Below are positions 27,339 through 35,112 of a stretch of DNA of 39,597 nucleotides, in pieces. Below the pieces are notes generated by a model that worked only from the letters and a program-made list of their open reading frames with translations, was not told the origin of the DNA and searched no databases. Both the position numbers and the translations under genes were made by a program. The DNA is taken from the IMG/VR virus record IMGVR_UViG_3300021356_000052, positions 1 through 39,597 of that record; one strand, 5' to 3'. Origin of the DNA: a virus. Positions within the stretch are counted from its first letter, which is position 1. Every line of letters begins with the position of its first letter.

Positions 27339-29468
27339 ATGGCAGCCGCTGTAGTTCAGTTTAAAAGAGGTGCGTATGCTGGTTTGCCAGCCTTACAGGC
27401 AGGTGAACCAGGTTTTTCAACCGATAAGTACGATTTCTATATCGGTTTAGATAATACTATTTCGGGCAACAAGTTCTTCGGAAGTCAAAGGTATTGGCAA
27501 AGAGAAGACGGTATTGAGTCCGCATACTTAAATTTAGTAGATAGAGATGGATCTAATAAGATCGCTCTAAAAACTCCAAACGTATTATCTGGCGTTACCA
27601 CTTATGTTCTGCCAGCAACTCCTGTAGCTGGAGGTTTGCTACAGTCTGATGCTGACGGAAATCTTTCCTGGTCAAGTGCTCTTACCCAGGTCAACCTAAA
27701 CAGTCTATATGTTACTGGTCTATCAACATTCCAGTCTGCAATATACGTCTCAGACACTACTGATTCTGAGGACAAGGACACTGGTTCTGCAGTATTCAAT
27801 GGCGGTCTAGGTGTAGAATTATCAACCAATATTGGAAGAAACCTAAAAGTAGGTGGTATTGGTACATTCGTTGGTGCTCTAAGTGTAGACTCCACGACAG
27901 ATTCTAGTAGTCCAACAACGGGTGCTCTAGTTGTTGGCGGTGGCGTCGGATTATCAAGAAATCTATATGTAGGTGCTGGCGTTTCTGTCGTCGGAGTTTC
28001 TACATTCTCAGATACTACAAATACAACTGCAGTAGGAACAGGTGCAGTTGATATTAAAGGTGGTTTATCTGTTGCACAAAATGCATATGTTGGTGCTGCA
28101 TTAAGTGTATCTGGAGCAGCAACACTTCAAGGTGCTACAGCACTAAACGGTAATGTCAATCTCGGTAATGCTGAGACCGACATTGTTACTATTAATGCTG
28201 ATATTCAGGGAGATCTACTTCCTGAAACTGACGGATCATTTAATATTGGCGATAATACTGCTGGTAAGCAATGGTTGAATGGTAGTTTCTCAGGTATTAT
28301 CACTGCAACTACTGGTCTTCAAGGTGCCAACGTAAAAGTTGGTATGACATCTGCTAGAACTATTGATACTTCTAGCGGTTCTCTATTCCTTAGTGGTGCT
28401 GATGATAGAGTTACTGTTGATGGTACTCTAAGTGTTCTTGCCAACGAAAACGTAGAAGGAAATCTAGACGTAGCTGGAACAGGTCAGATTTCGAATGTTA
28501 ACATTGGCGTTAACAGCACGACTCAGATTGAGTCAACAGCAGGTAATCTAAAACTGAATTCTGCTACAAACACTATTGATATCGATTCCCAGACAAGCAT
28601 TACTGGAATTGCAACATTTAATACTGGACTGAAGGTTGCTACTGGTCAAGAAGGAGCAATCATTGGTAATATTGGTATCGGTACTGTTGATGACCAAACA
28701 ATCAGTACAGAAGCTGGAAATCTGGTTCTAAGATCTGGTCCTGCATCTTCTACAGTTAGAGTTGAAGATGACCTAGTTGTTACTGGAACTATTACTGGTT
28801 CGATTACTGGTTCTATCTCAACTGCAACCAGATCTCAAACTATTGACGTTTCTTCTGTTTCAGATACTGCTGACAGATATCTAATATTCTCTGAGGCATC
28901 AGCAACTGGAACTGGACAAACTGCATATGTTGCTCCAGATATCAAATATAATGCAGACGCAACAACTTTAACTGTACCAACTGCTCAAATTGGTGCTATT
29001 AAGGCATCTGATGGCAGCGATGCTCTAACGATCTCTAACACGACTGGTAACGTAAGTTTCGCAAGTAGTATTACTGTTACAGGCGATATCACAGTTCTCG
29101 GTACTCAGACAATCGTCAATACTGAGGCTCTGAAGGTCGAAGATCCTGTCATTGAACTTGGTCTAGTAAACAGCGGTGGAAATCTTGTTCCTCCAACTGT
29201 AGACCAAAACTATGACATTGGTCTGATGTTGCACTATTATACAACATCCGCCAAGGTTGCTGCAGTTTACTGGGATGAGTCAGTAAACAGAGTTGCAATC
29301 GCATCTTCTGTAACCGAGTCAGCAAATGTCATGACTGAAGTTGCATACGCTGATGTTGAATTTGGCGGACTTTGGATCAACGATGCTGCTGGACAATCTC
29401 AGGTAATCAGACATAACGGAACTGCAAGAATCCTTGAGAACATCACCGTTGATGGGGGTGCCTTCTGA
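27339..29468 (+). CDS. Tail fibre protein with tandem repeats (709 aa)
   Basis: The N-terminus (VVQFKRGAYAGLPALQAGEP and then FYIGLDN) is the usual attachment segment of phage fibres, in which QF-x-RG, an L..GE stretch and IG..D mark a small beta domain. Residues about 137-264 hold three related repeats built around a GG-x-G(V/L) turn and NLYVGAG-type strands (period about 40-46). After them come long beta-helix-like stretches rich in Thr, Ser, Gly and Ala with heptad-free trimer-like composition. The C-terminal domain has DPVIELGLVNSGGNLVPP and ends in VIRHNGTARILENITVDGG, a block I recall from marine phage fibres. No intramolecular chaperone is visible. It probably contacts the host surface. 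Confidence 0.82.
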   Translation: MAAAVVQFKRGAYAGLPALQAGEPGFSTDKYDFYIGLDNTISGNKFFGSQRYWQREDGIESAYLNLVDRDGSNKIALKTPNVLSGVTTYVLPATPVAGGLLQSDADGNLSWSSALTQVNLNSLYVTGLSTFQSAIYVSDTTDSEDKDTGSAVFNGGLGVELSTNIGRNLKVGGIGTFVGALSVDSTTDSSSPTTGALVVGGGVGLSRNLYVGAGVSVVGVSTFSDTTNTTAVGTGAVDIKGGLSVAQNAYVGAALSVSGAATLQGATALNGNVNLGNAETDIVTINADIQGDLLPETDGSFNIGDNTAGKQWLNGSFSGIITATTGLQGANVKVGMTSARTIDTSSGSLFLSGADDRVTVDGTLSVLANENVEGNLDVAGTGQISNVNIGVNSTTQIESTAGNLKLNSATNTIDIDSQTSITGIATFNTGLKVATGQEGAIIGNIGIGTVDDQTISTEAGNLVLRSGPASSTVRVEDDLVVTGTITGSITGSISTATRSQTIDVSSVSDTADRYLIFSEASATGTGQTAYVAPDIKYNADATTLTVPTAQIGAIKASDGSDALTISNTTGNVSFASSITVTGDITVLGTQTIVNTEALKVEDPVIELGLVNSGGNLVPPTVDQNYDIGLMLHYYTTSAKVAAVYWDESVNRVAIASSVTESANVMTEVAYADVEFGGLWINDAAGQSQVIRHNGTARILENITVDGGAF
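27748..28133 (+). repeat. Three in-frame repeats in the tail fibre
   Basis: Units begin near 27748 (SDTTDSED), 27886 (VDSTTDSSS) and 28009 (SDTTNTTA). Each continues with a TG-A-x-x-GG-x-G(V/L) turn, an N(L/A)YVG or NLKVG strand and a closing short strand. The repeat is at protein level; the DNA has diverged. Tandem strands of this kind usually set fibre shaft length. Confidence 0.7.
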
Positions 29469-29471
29469 TCC

Positions 29472-29479
29472 TATAAATA
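29472..29479 (+). promoter_or_regulatory. T4-type late promoter for the neck operon
   Basis: TATAAATA (context CCTATAAATAGG) is an exact late consensus match four bases after the fibre stop and 28 nt before the coiled-coil gene. It heads the run of coupled genes through gp13, gp14, gp15 and gp16. Confidence 0.75.
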
Positions 29480-29507
29480 GGGTTACTACTTAGATAAGAT
29501 TTAGATT

Positions 29508-29888
29508 ATGTCATCTGAAGTTGATTATCAGATTCTGCTGGGTACTTACCAGCAGAAATCTTCTGAATTGCTTAGTCAGACAATCGCATTAGAGGCAAGA
29601 GTAAGGTCATCGAATCATCAGATCGAGGTCCTTAACAAGCAGGTAAATGATTTGATTGCTGAGTTAGAGAGACACAAGTCTATTATTGCTGAACTAAAAA
29701 CGGCAGAATTTAATAGATTGGAAGAAGAAAAGGAGAAGCAAAAACTCCTTGAAGAAGAAAGGGAGCAGGACAATTTACACTTTGGTTTGGTATCTGCACC
29801 AGAACCAAAACCTAAGGTAGCAAGGAAAAAGAAAATAAATAGTGCTGAGACTAATTTATTAACTCAGCCAGCTGAGGGAGAGGTTTAA
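29508..29888 (+). CDS. Coiled-coil protein upstream of gp13
   Basis: The product has 126 residues. A long helix spans about residues 8-90 (LLGTYQQKSSELLSQTIALE through LNKQVNDLIAELERHKSI to a Glu/Lys-rich stretch EEEKEKQKLLEEEREQ), clearly a coiled coil. A basic KPKVARKKKIN segment follows. There is no membrane segment. It is the first gene after a late promoter and its stop overlaps the gp13 start by 1 nt. It is probably a virion or assembly protein for tail or neck; short coiled-coil genes are seen here in related phages as far as I recall. Confidence 0.72.
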   Translation: MSSEVDYQILLGTYQQKSSELLSQTIALEARVRSSNHQIEVLNKQVNDLIAELERHKSIIAELKTAEFNRLEEEKEKQKLLEEEREQDNLHFGLVSAPEPKPKVARKKKINSAETNLLTQPAEGEV

Positions 29889-30730
29889 TGGCAAAACCAT
29901 CAACACGCCAGGAATTAATCGATTATTGTTTTAGAAGATTAGGCGCTCCTGTGCTGGAAATTAATGTTGATGATGAACAGGTTGATGATCTGGTAGATGA
30001 TGCTATTCAATTTTATAACGAACGTCATTTTGACGGGGTTGAAAGAATGTATCTTAAGTATGAACTTACCCAAGATGATATTGATAGAGGAAAGGCAAAA
30101 AATACTACTGGAGTTGGAATTGTAACCACAACTGGAACCGCATCGATTCCTGGTTACGGTTCGACTACTTTTAATTTTTACGAAAACTCTAATTATATTC
30201 AAGTTCCAGATTCTGTAATTGGAATCGAAAAAGTATTTAAGTTTGATACAAGCACTATCTCTGGAGGTATGTTCAGTATCAAATATCAAATATTTTTGAA
30301 TGATATGTATAGATTCAACTCTGTTGAGTTGATGCAATATAGTATGACAAAAACTTATTTGGAAGATATTGACTTCTTACTAACAACTGATAAGCAAATA
30401 AGATTTAATAAGAGACAAAATAGAATGTACCTTGATATTGATTGGGGTGCTCAAACTGCAGGAAACTTCTTAGTTATTGATTGTTATAGAGCATTAGATC
30501 CTGCAGACTTTGCAAAAGTATATAATGATTCATTCGTCAAAAAATATCTTACTTCATTGATAAAGAGACAATGGGGACAGAATTTGATTAAATTTAGGGG
30601 TGTAAAACTTCCTGGCGGAATTGAAATGAATGGAAGAGAAATTTATCAGGATGCTGAAAATGAGCTAAAAGAATTAAAGCAGATCATGGCTCTAGAGCAT
30701 GAGTTACCACCCTACGACTTTATTGGATAA
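29888..30730 (+). CDS. gp13: Neck protein gp13
   Basis: The product has 280 residues, near the 309 of T4 gp13. The opening TRQELIDYCFRRLGAPVLEI and NVDDEQVDDLVDDAIQFYNE (residues about 5-45), then RHFDGVERMYLKYEL, is the conserved core of the family, which forms the head-tail connector ring beneath the portal. Further conserved segments are IGIEKVFKFD, YQIFLNDMYRF and the C-terminal LIKRQWGQNLIKFRGVKLPG. The strong GAGGGAGAGG ribosome-binding region and overlap with both neighbours indicate tightly coupled expression with gp14. Identification rests on recalled sequence and gene order. Confidence 0.93.
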   Translation: MAKPSTRQELIDYCFRRLGAPVLEINVDDEQVDDLVDDAIQFYNERHFDGVERMYLKYELTQDDIDRGKAKNTTGVGIVTTTGTASIPGYGSTTFNFYENSNYIQVPDSVIGIEKVFKFDTSTISGGMFSIKYQIFLNDMYRFNSVELMQYSMTKTYLEDIDFLLTTDKQIRFNKRQNRMYLDIDWGAQTAGNFLVIDCYRALDPADFAKVYNDSFVKKYLTSLIKRQWGQNLIKFRGVKLPGGIEMNGREIYQDAENELKELKQIMALEHELPPYDFIG

Positions 30731-33700
30731 TGGCACTTAATCCATTCTTTCTCCACGGATCCTCTTCGGAACAGCGACTTGTTCAAGACTTGATTAATGA
30801 ACAGTTGAGAATGTATGGTATTGAGGTCGTATATATTCCAAGAAAAATAGTAAACAGGGACGAAATCCTCGCTGAGGTGCAGTCTTCCAAGTTTGATAAT
30901 GCATACATCATAGAGGCGTATTTAAACACCTATGAGGGGCATACTGGGGGCGGAGACATCCTTAGTAAGTTCGGTATGCAACTGAAAGATGAGATTAATC
31001 TCGTTATTTCAAGAGAAAGGTATGAAGAATATATTGGTGCTTTCATTCAGGATGAAGATCCATATGAAATAGAGGTTGCATTAAGACCTAGAGAAGGAGA
31101 TATAATTTATTTCCCTCTTAGTGAAAAGTTTTTTGAAGTTAAGTTTGTAGAACACGAAAAACCATTCTATCAATTAGGAAGGGGTTATACTTATGAACTT
31201 AATTGTGAACTCTTCGAATATGAAAATGAAGTTCTCGATGTTGGTATACCTGAGGTTGATAGAGCACTTGAAAATGTTGGTGAGATTATAACACTCAAGA
31301 TGGTTGGTTATGGTCAGACTGCAGCAATTGGTGCAGATATCAATACTGGATATGTAAGACAGGTTTATATTAATAATGATGGTTACAATTATACCTCGAC
31401 TCCAACAGTAACCTTTGAAGATGCCCCATCATACGGAAGATCTGCAAAAGGTGTTGCAATTACAACTTCTATTGCAGGAGTTAGATCTTTAAAAGAAATT
31501 ATTTTAATAGATGCTGGTTATGGTTATAGACATACACCGACTTTAACAATTAGTGGAGGAGGTGGAGTAGGTGCAGCAGCTACCTGTTCCATTGAACTGT
31601 ACAGAAAAGGTGTTTCTAGAGGAGTTATTATTAACAGAGGAGAAGGATATACAGAAATACCTTCAGTAACCTTCAGTGGTCCTACCTTTACTGGTGCAGC
31701 AGGAACTACAGTTATTATCAATAATGCTGTTGATAGGGTATCCATGACTGAGGGTGGAACAAATTATTCCACAAAACTGGCAATCGGAGTTACGTTCAGT
31801 TCACCAAATCCAGTTGGATTTGTAACTGGTGTAATAAGTGCTGTTGCAGCAAATGACCAATTATCAACAGTATCAATTACTAATGCTGGAATTGGACATA
31901 GTATTCCTCCAACTTTGACATTTAGTGCTCCAACAGGAGCAGCAGCAACTGCTACAGCAACAGCAGTTGGAGGATCTCTCTACGGAGAGCAAGTTTCTAG
32001 CGTTTCAATTGCATCTTCTGGAAGATATTATTTAAGTGCTCCAACAGTAACGTTTGATAATCCGACAGGAATAGCATCGACTGCTACTGCAAATACAACA
32101 TTATCGTCCTCTGGCGGCATATCTACGTTCTCATACACACTACAAAGTGGAGGTAGATATTACCTAGCACCTCCAACGCTAACTATTGATTTCTTATCAC
32201 TATCTTCGGGGTATATTGCAGATTCTTATTTTGGAACTAATGCATGGAAAGTCGTTAATGCGGATTTAGATAGAAATATTACTCATCCAGGAACCGCTTC
32301 AACTACTGCAATTGGTTACAGTGGTTCTATTCAACTCGCAGCAAAGATTCCAAGTTCTTTACCAGGTCTTTCAACATTTATTTCATTCAATAAATTATCT
32401 AACGGGAGTAAGTCTACTCAAGTAGATCTTAGAGTCAATGATGACGGATATATTGAAGTTGGTCTTGGTACAGATAAAGTAGGAGTTAATACGGATAATC
32501 TAACCTACGACTATACTGGATTGGATGTTAGAGATGATCAATGGCATTGGATCTATATCAATTCAACAATACTTCCAAACTTTACTCAACGTTTAGAATT
32601 ACAAGTAGATGGCGGTTTACCTGTAGATACATTCTTTGCTGCTGGTGGAGGAGAAATTCAAATAGTTACTGGCGCAGACGTAACTCCACCAGTAATTGAA
32701 AATGATTTAAACAGCGGAATTATTGTTGACGGTATTTTTGGAACAGTTGATGCTGGAACTGCATCTTCTACTGCACCAGGATCAATGCCAACTGCGGATT
32801 CCAATACAATATTATTTGATGATTTTGAAAATGATGCAATCGGAAATCTAAACTCGATTAGTATTGGTTGTTCAATTTCAAACGGTGTTGTAACTTCAAT
32901 TGATAATTCATCAACAACATTATCTGGCATTATAACTTCTATTGTATCTGCAGTTATTGACCCTCCAATTGGAACACCATCAAACTTTGTTGCAACTGGA
33001 GTTGCAAGTGTAACTGCTGGTATAGTTACTGATATTTCTCTAGATTATGCTGGATATGGTTATGTAACTTCTCCAGGAGTTACTCTTTCAGCACCAACAG
33101 GAGTAGCAACTCAATTTACTGCTACTGCACATGGTAAAATAAACGGAGATGGTAAACTCAGCGAGATTGAAATTACAGATAGAGGACTTGGATATATTTC
33201 TAATCCAACTGTTAGTATATCTGCGCCATTGGGACAGACACCAGAAGGTTATGGAAATGTTGGTGTTGCAGGAACTATTATATCCGTAACATTAACTAAG
33301 ACTGGTGTTGGTTATACAGAACCATCGATTGTATCCATTTCCAATACTGTAACTGATAGAGATTTTGCTACTGGATTCACAACAGCAACTGGAACAGTTA
33401 CCTTAAATGCGGACGATAATAGAATCGATCATATTAAGATTATTGATCCAGGATCGGGTTATCTAACTCCTCCTACAGTAACTGTTGGAGATGCTCCAAT
33501 TGCTGCTGGTATTGGCACATATTGGTTCAACGAAGTTATTACTGGTTCAAAATCTGGTGCAACAGCAAGAGTTAAGCGTTGGGATGGTGAAGAAGGAATT
33601 CTACAAATCTCTATTGAAAATGGCACTTTCCTAGATGGAGAGCGAGTTGTTGGATCCTCTTCGTCCGCTATATATGTTGTCGATTACTACATAAACAAGA

Positions 33701-33822
33701 GAGATGTACCTAAGATTGCATCTGTCGAAAATATTGACGACTATGAACAAAATGATGAAATAGAATTTGAAGCCGATCAAATTTTAGACTTTTCTGAGAA
33801 AAATCCCTTTGGAAATTACTAA
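30730..33822 (+). CDS. gp14: Neck protein gp14 with giant surface insertion (1030 aa)
   Basis: T4 gp14 has 256 residues; this one has 1030. The N-terminal core (residues 1-175) is plainly gp14: LINEQLRMYGIEVVYIPRKI, AYIIEAYLNTYEGH, SKFGMQLKDEINLVISRERY and the block RPREGDIIYFPLSEKFFEVK ending in PFYQLGRG. The last 40 residues (DEIEFEADQILDFSEKNPFG) resemble the T4 C-terminus. Between them lies an insertion of about 780 residues: seven GxGY-type beta repeats (about 215-480), a laminin-G/concanavalin-like domain (about 498-648, with DDQWHWIYI and LELQVDGG), four more repeats (about 770-925) and one SGA-type module (ITGSKSGATARVKRWDGEEG). gp14 sits at the connector, so the insertion probably projects as a collar or whisker-like decoration. 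That role is inference. Confidence 0.9.
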   Translation: MALNPFFLHGSSSEQRLVQDLINEQLRMYGIEVVYIPRKIVNRDEILAEVQSSKFDNAYIIEAYLNTYEGHTGGGDILSKFGMQLKDEINLVISRERYEEYIGAFIQDEDPYEIEVALRPREGDIIYFPLSEKFFEVKFVEHEKPFYQLGRGYTYELNCELFEYENEVLDVGIPEVDRALENVGEIITLKMVGYGQTAAIGADINTGYVRQVYINNDGYNYTSTPTVTFEDAPSYGRSAKGVAITTSIAGVRSLKEIILIDAGYGYRHTPTLTISGGGGVGAAATCSIELYRKGVSRGVIINRGEGYTEIPSVTFSGPTFTGAAGTTVIINNAVDRVSMTEGGTNYSTKLAIGVTFSSPNPVGFVTGVISAVAANDQLSTVSITNAGIGHSIPPTLTFSAPTGAAATATATAVGGSLYGEQVSSVSIASSGRYYLSAPTVTFDNPTGIASTATANTTLSSSGGISTFSYTLQSGGRYYLAPPTLTIDFLSLSSGYIADSYFGTNAWKVVNADLDRNITHPGTASTTAIGYSGSIQLAAKIPSSLPGLSTFISFNKLSNGSKSTQVDLRVNDDGYIEVGLGTDKVGVNTDNLTYDYTGLDVRDDQWHWIYINSTILPNFTQRLELQVDGGLPVDTFFAAGGGEIQIVTGADVTPPVIENDLNSGIIVDGIFGTVDAGTASSTAPGSMPTADSNTILFDDFENDAIGNLNSISIGCSISNGVVTSIDNSSTTLSGIITSIVSAVIDPPIGTPSNFVATGVASVTAGIVTDISLDYAGYGYVTSPGVTLSAPTGVATQFTATAHGKINGDGKLSEIEITDRGLGYISNPTVSISAPLGQTPEGYGNVGVAGTIISVTLTKTGVGYTEPSIVSISNTVTDRDFATGFTTATGTVTLNADDNRIDHIKIIDPGSGYLTPPTVTVGDAPIAAGIGTYWFNEVITGSKSGATARVKRWDGEEGILQISIENGTFLDGERVVGSSSSAIYVVDYYINKRDVPKIASVENIDDYEQNDEIEFEADQILDFSEKNPFGNY
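31363..33516 (+). repeat. Eleven GxGY beta repeats in gp14, split by a LamG-like domain
   Basis: Repeat marks begin near 31373 (NDGYNYTSTPTVTF), 31507 (DAGYGYRHTPTLTI), 31630 (NRGEGYTEIPSVTF), 31750, 31881, 32010, 32140, and then after the LamG-like stretch at 32221-32670 near 33045, 33179, 33298 and 33445 (DPGSGYLTPPTVTV). Each unit is about 40-45 residues: G-x-G-Y, P-x-V-T-(F/I/L), then an Ala/Gly-rich turn and a valine-rich strand. Protein-level similarity is high while the DNA has diverged. Confidence 0.8.
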
Positions 33823-34670
33823 TGTTAGGAAGCCATTACTACCACGAAATTATTCGTAAAACTATCATATCTTTTGGAACGTTATTCAATAATGTTTCAA
33901 TCAAGCACTATGATAAAAATGATCAGAACGTCATCGATGAGATGAGAGTTCCTCTGGCATATGCGCCAAGGCAAAAATTCTTAGCAAGATTAACTCAGCA
34001 ATCTGAGTTGAATAAGTCGGTTGCAATTACATTACCAAGAATGTCATTTGAGATGACATCTCTCCAATACGATCCGTCTAGAAAAACGGGCGTTACTCAA
34101 ACTTTTAAGGCATTGGATGGGGATAATAATCTCAAAAAGGTTTTCATGCCCGTTCCTTACAATATTGGTTTTGAACTGAATGTTTATTGTAAATTAAACG
34201 ATGATGCTTTGCAAATTGTTGAACAGATTTTACCTTATTTCCAACCAGCATTGAATGTCACTATTGATCTAGTCAGTTCTATTGGGGAGAAGAGAGACAC
34301 TCCCATTGTCCTTAACAGTGTTTCTTTTGTAGATGACTATGAAGGAGATTTCACTACAAGAAGAGCACTAATTTATACCCTTTCATTTACTGCTAAAACT
34401 TATCTGTTCGGTAAGGTTAGCGATAATTCTGATGGTCTCATCAGGAAGGTACAGGTTGATACTTATACAAATACTGATCCTGTCACTGCTAAGAGAGAGA
34501 TGAGATATACAGTAACTCCTAAGGCGAAAGAAGATAAGAATAATGATGGCGTAATTAATACTGTCGATGACGCATTACTAGGTCCTCAAGATGACTTTGG
34601 ATTCTCTGAAGGATTTGAATTCTTCACGGATGGTAGAAGTTACAATATTGGACAAGACTCTGACCTTTGA
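33822..34670 (+). CDS. gp15: Tail terminator / sheath stabiliser gp15
   Basis: The product has 282 residues (T4 gp15 has 272). The alignment with T4 is clear: SHYYHEIIRKTIISFGTLFN, NVSIKHYDK, VPLAYAPRQKFLARL, ITLPRMSFEM, the motif QIVEQILPYFQP (identical in T4), and RRALIYTLSFTAKTYLFG followed by DGLIRKVQVD. gp15 forms the hexamer that caps the contracted or extended tail tube and joins it to the gp13/gp14 neck. The C-terminal part holds a dockerin- or EF-hand-like loop DKNNDGVINTVD (residues 238-249), suggesting bound calcium. It starts with a 1-nt overlap to gp14. Confidence 0.95.
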   Translation: MLGSHYYHEIIRKTIISFGTLFNNVSIKHYDKNDQNVIDEMRVPLAYAPRQKFLARLTQQSELNKSVAITLPRMSFEMTSLQYDPSRKTGVTQTFKALDGDNNLKKVFMPVPYNIGFELNVYCKLNDDALQIVEQILPYFQPALNVTIDLVSSIGEKRDTPIVLNSVSFVDDYEGDFTTRRALIYTLSFTAKTYLFGKVSDNSDGLIRKVQVDTYTNTDPVTAKREMRYTVTPKAKEDKNNDGVINTVDDALLGPQDDFGFSEGFEFFTDGRSYNIGQDSDL

Positions 34671-34680
34671 TTAATAAATT

Positions 34681-35109
34681 ATGTCTGATGAATTTGAAAA
34701 TCTAGATCTTGCTCTGAATAATGAGTCAAATATCCAAAAACCTCCTGCCAAAAAAGTCGAGATTGAAAAACCTGCAGGTGAAGATATTAAAAAGGATTAT
34801 GAATATACCAGGGCAAATTTATATTCTTTGATTGAAAAGGGTCAGGAAGCGATCAATGGAATTATGGAATTGGCTGGGGAAGGTGCCAGTCCCAGATCAT
34901 ATGAAGTTGCTGGTCAACTTATCAAAAACGTTGCAGATACAACAGATAAGTTGATGGAACTTCAGAAAAAAATAAAAGATATTGAGGATGAAACAACCAA
35001 ATCAACTACAAATAATGTAACTAATAATGCATTATTTGTAGGATCTACCTCAGAGTTATCAAAATTACTAAAACAAGGTTTCCTAAATAATAATACACCA
35101 GAGTCATAA
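34681..35109 (+). CDS. gp16: Terminase small subunit gp16
   Basis: The product has 142 residues (T4 gp16 has 164). Conserved points are an acidic N-terminus, DYEYTRANLYSLIEKGQEAI (as T4 DDYGVVRRNMHFQQQMLM), a central helix with SPRSYEVAGQLIKNVADTTD (T4 DSPRHMEVFATLMGQMTT), then KLMELQKKIKDIEDE and the C-terminal NNALFVGSTSELSKLLKQ matching T4 NATVFMGSPTELMDE. gp16 forms a ring that regulates the large terminase gp17 and starts packaging. gp17 is not in the window: four bases further begins an unrelated gene. Confidence 0.92.
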   Translation: MSDEFENLDLALNNESNIQKPPAKKVEIEKPAGEDIKKDYEYTRANLYSLIEKGQEAINGIMELAGEGASPRSYEVAGQLIKNVADTTDKLMELQKKIKDIEDETTKSTTNNVTNNALFVGSTSELSKLLKQGFLNNNTPES

Positions 35110-35112
35110 CAA

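Noticed and set aside
27339-29468. Diversity-generating retroelement target in the fibre
   Set aside because: No reverse transcriptase gene or template repeat is present in the window, and the fibre C-terminus is not a C-type lectin.
31363-33516. CRISPR-like or tandem DNA repeat array
   Set aside because: The periodicity is at protein level in one open frame; units differ in DNA and there are no spacers with constant direct repeats.
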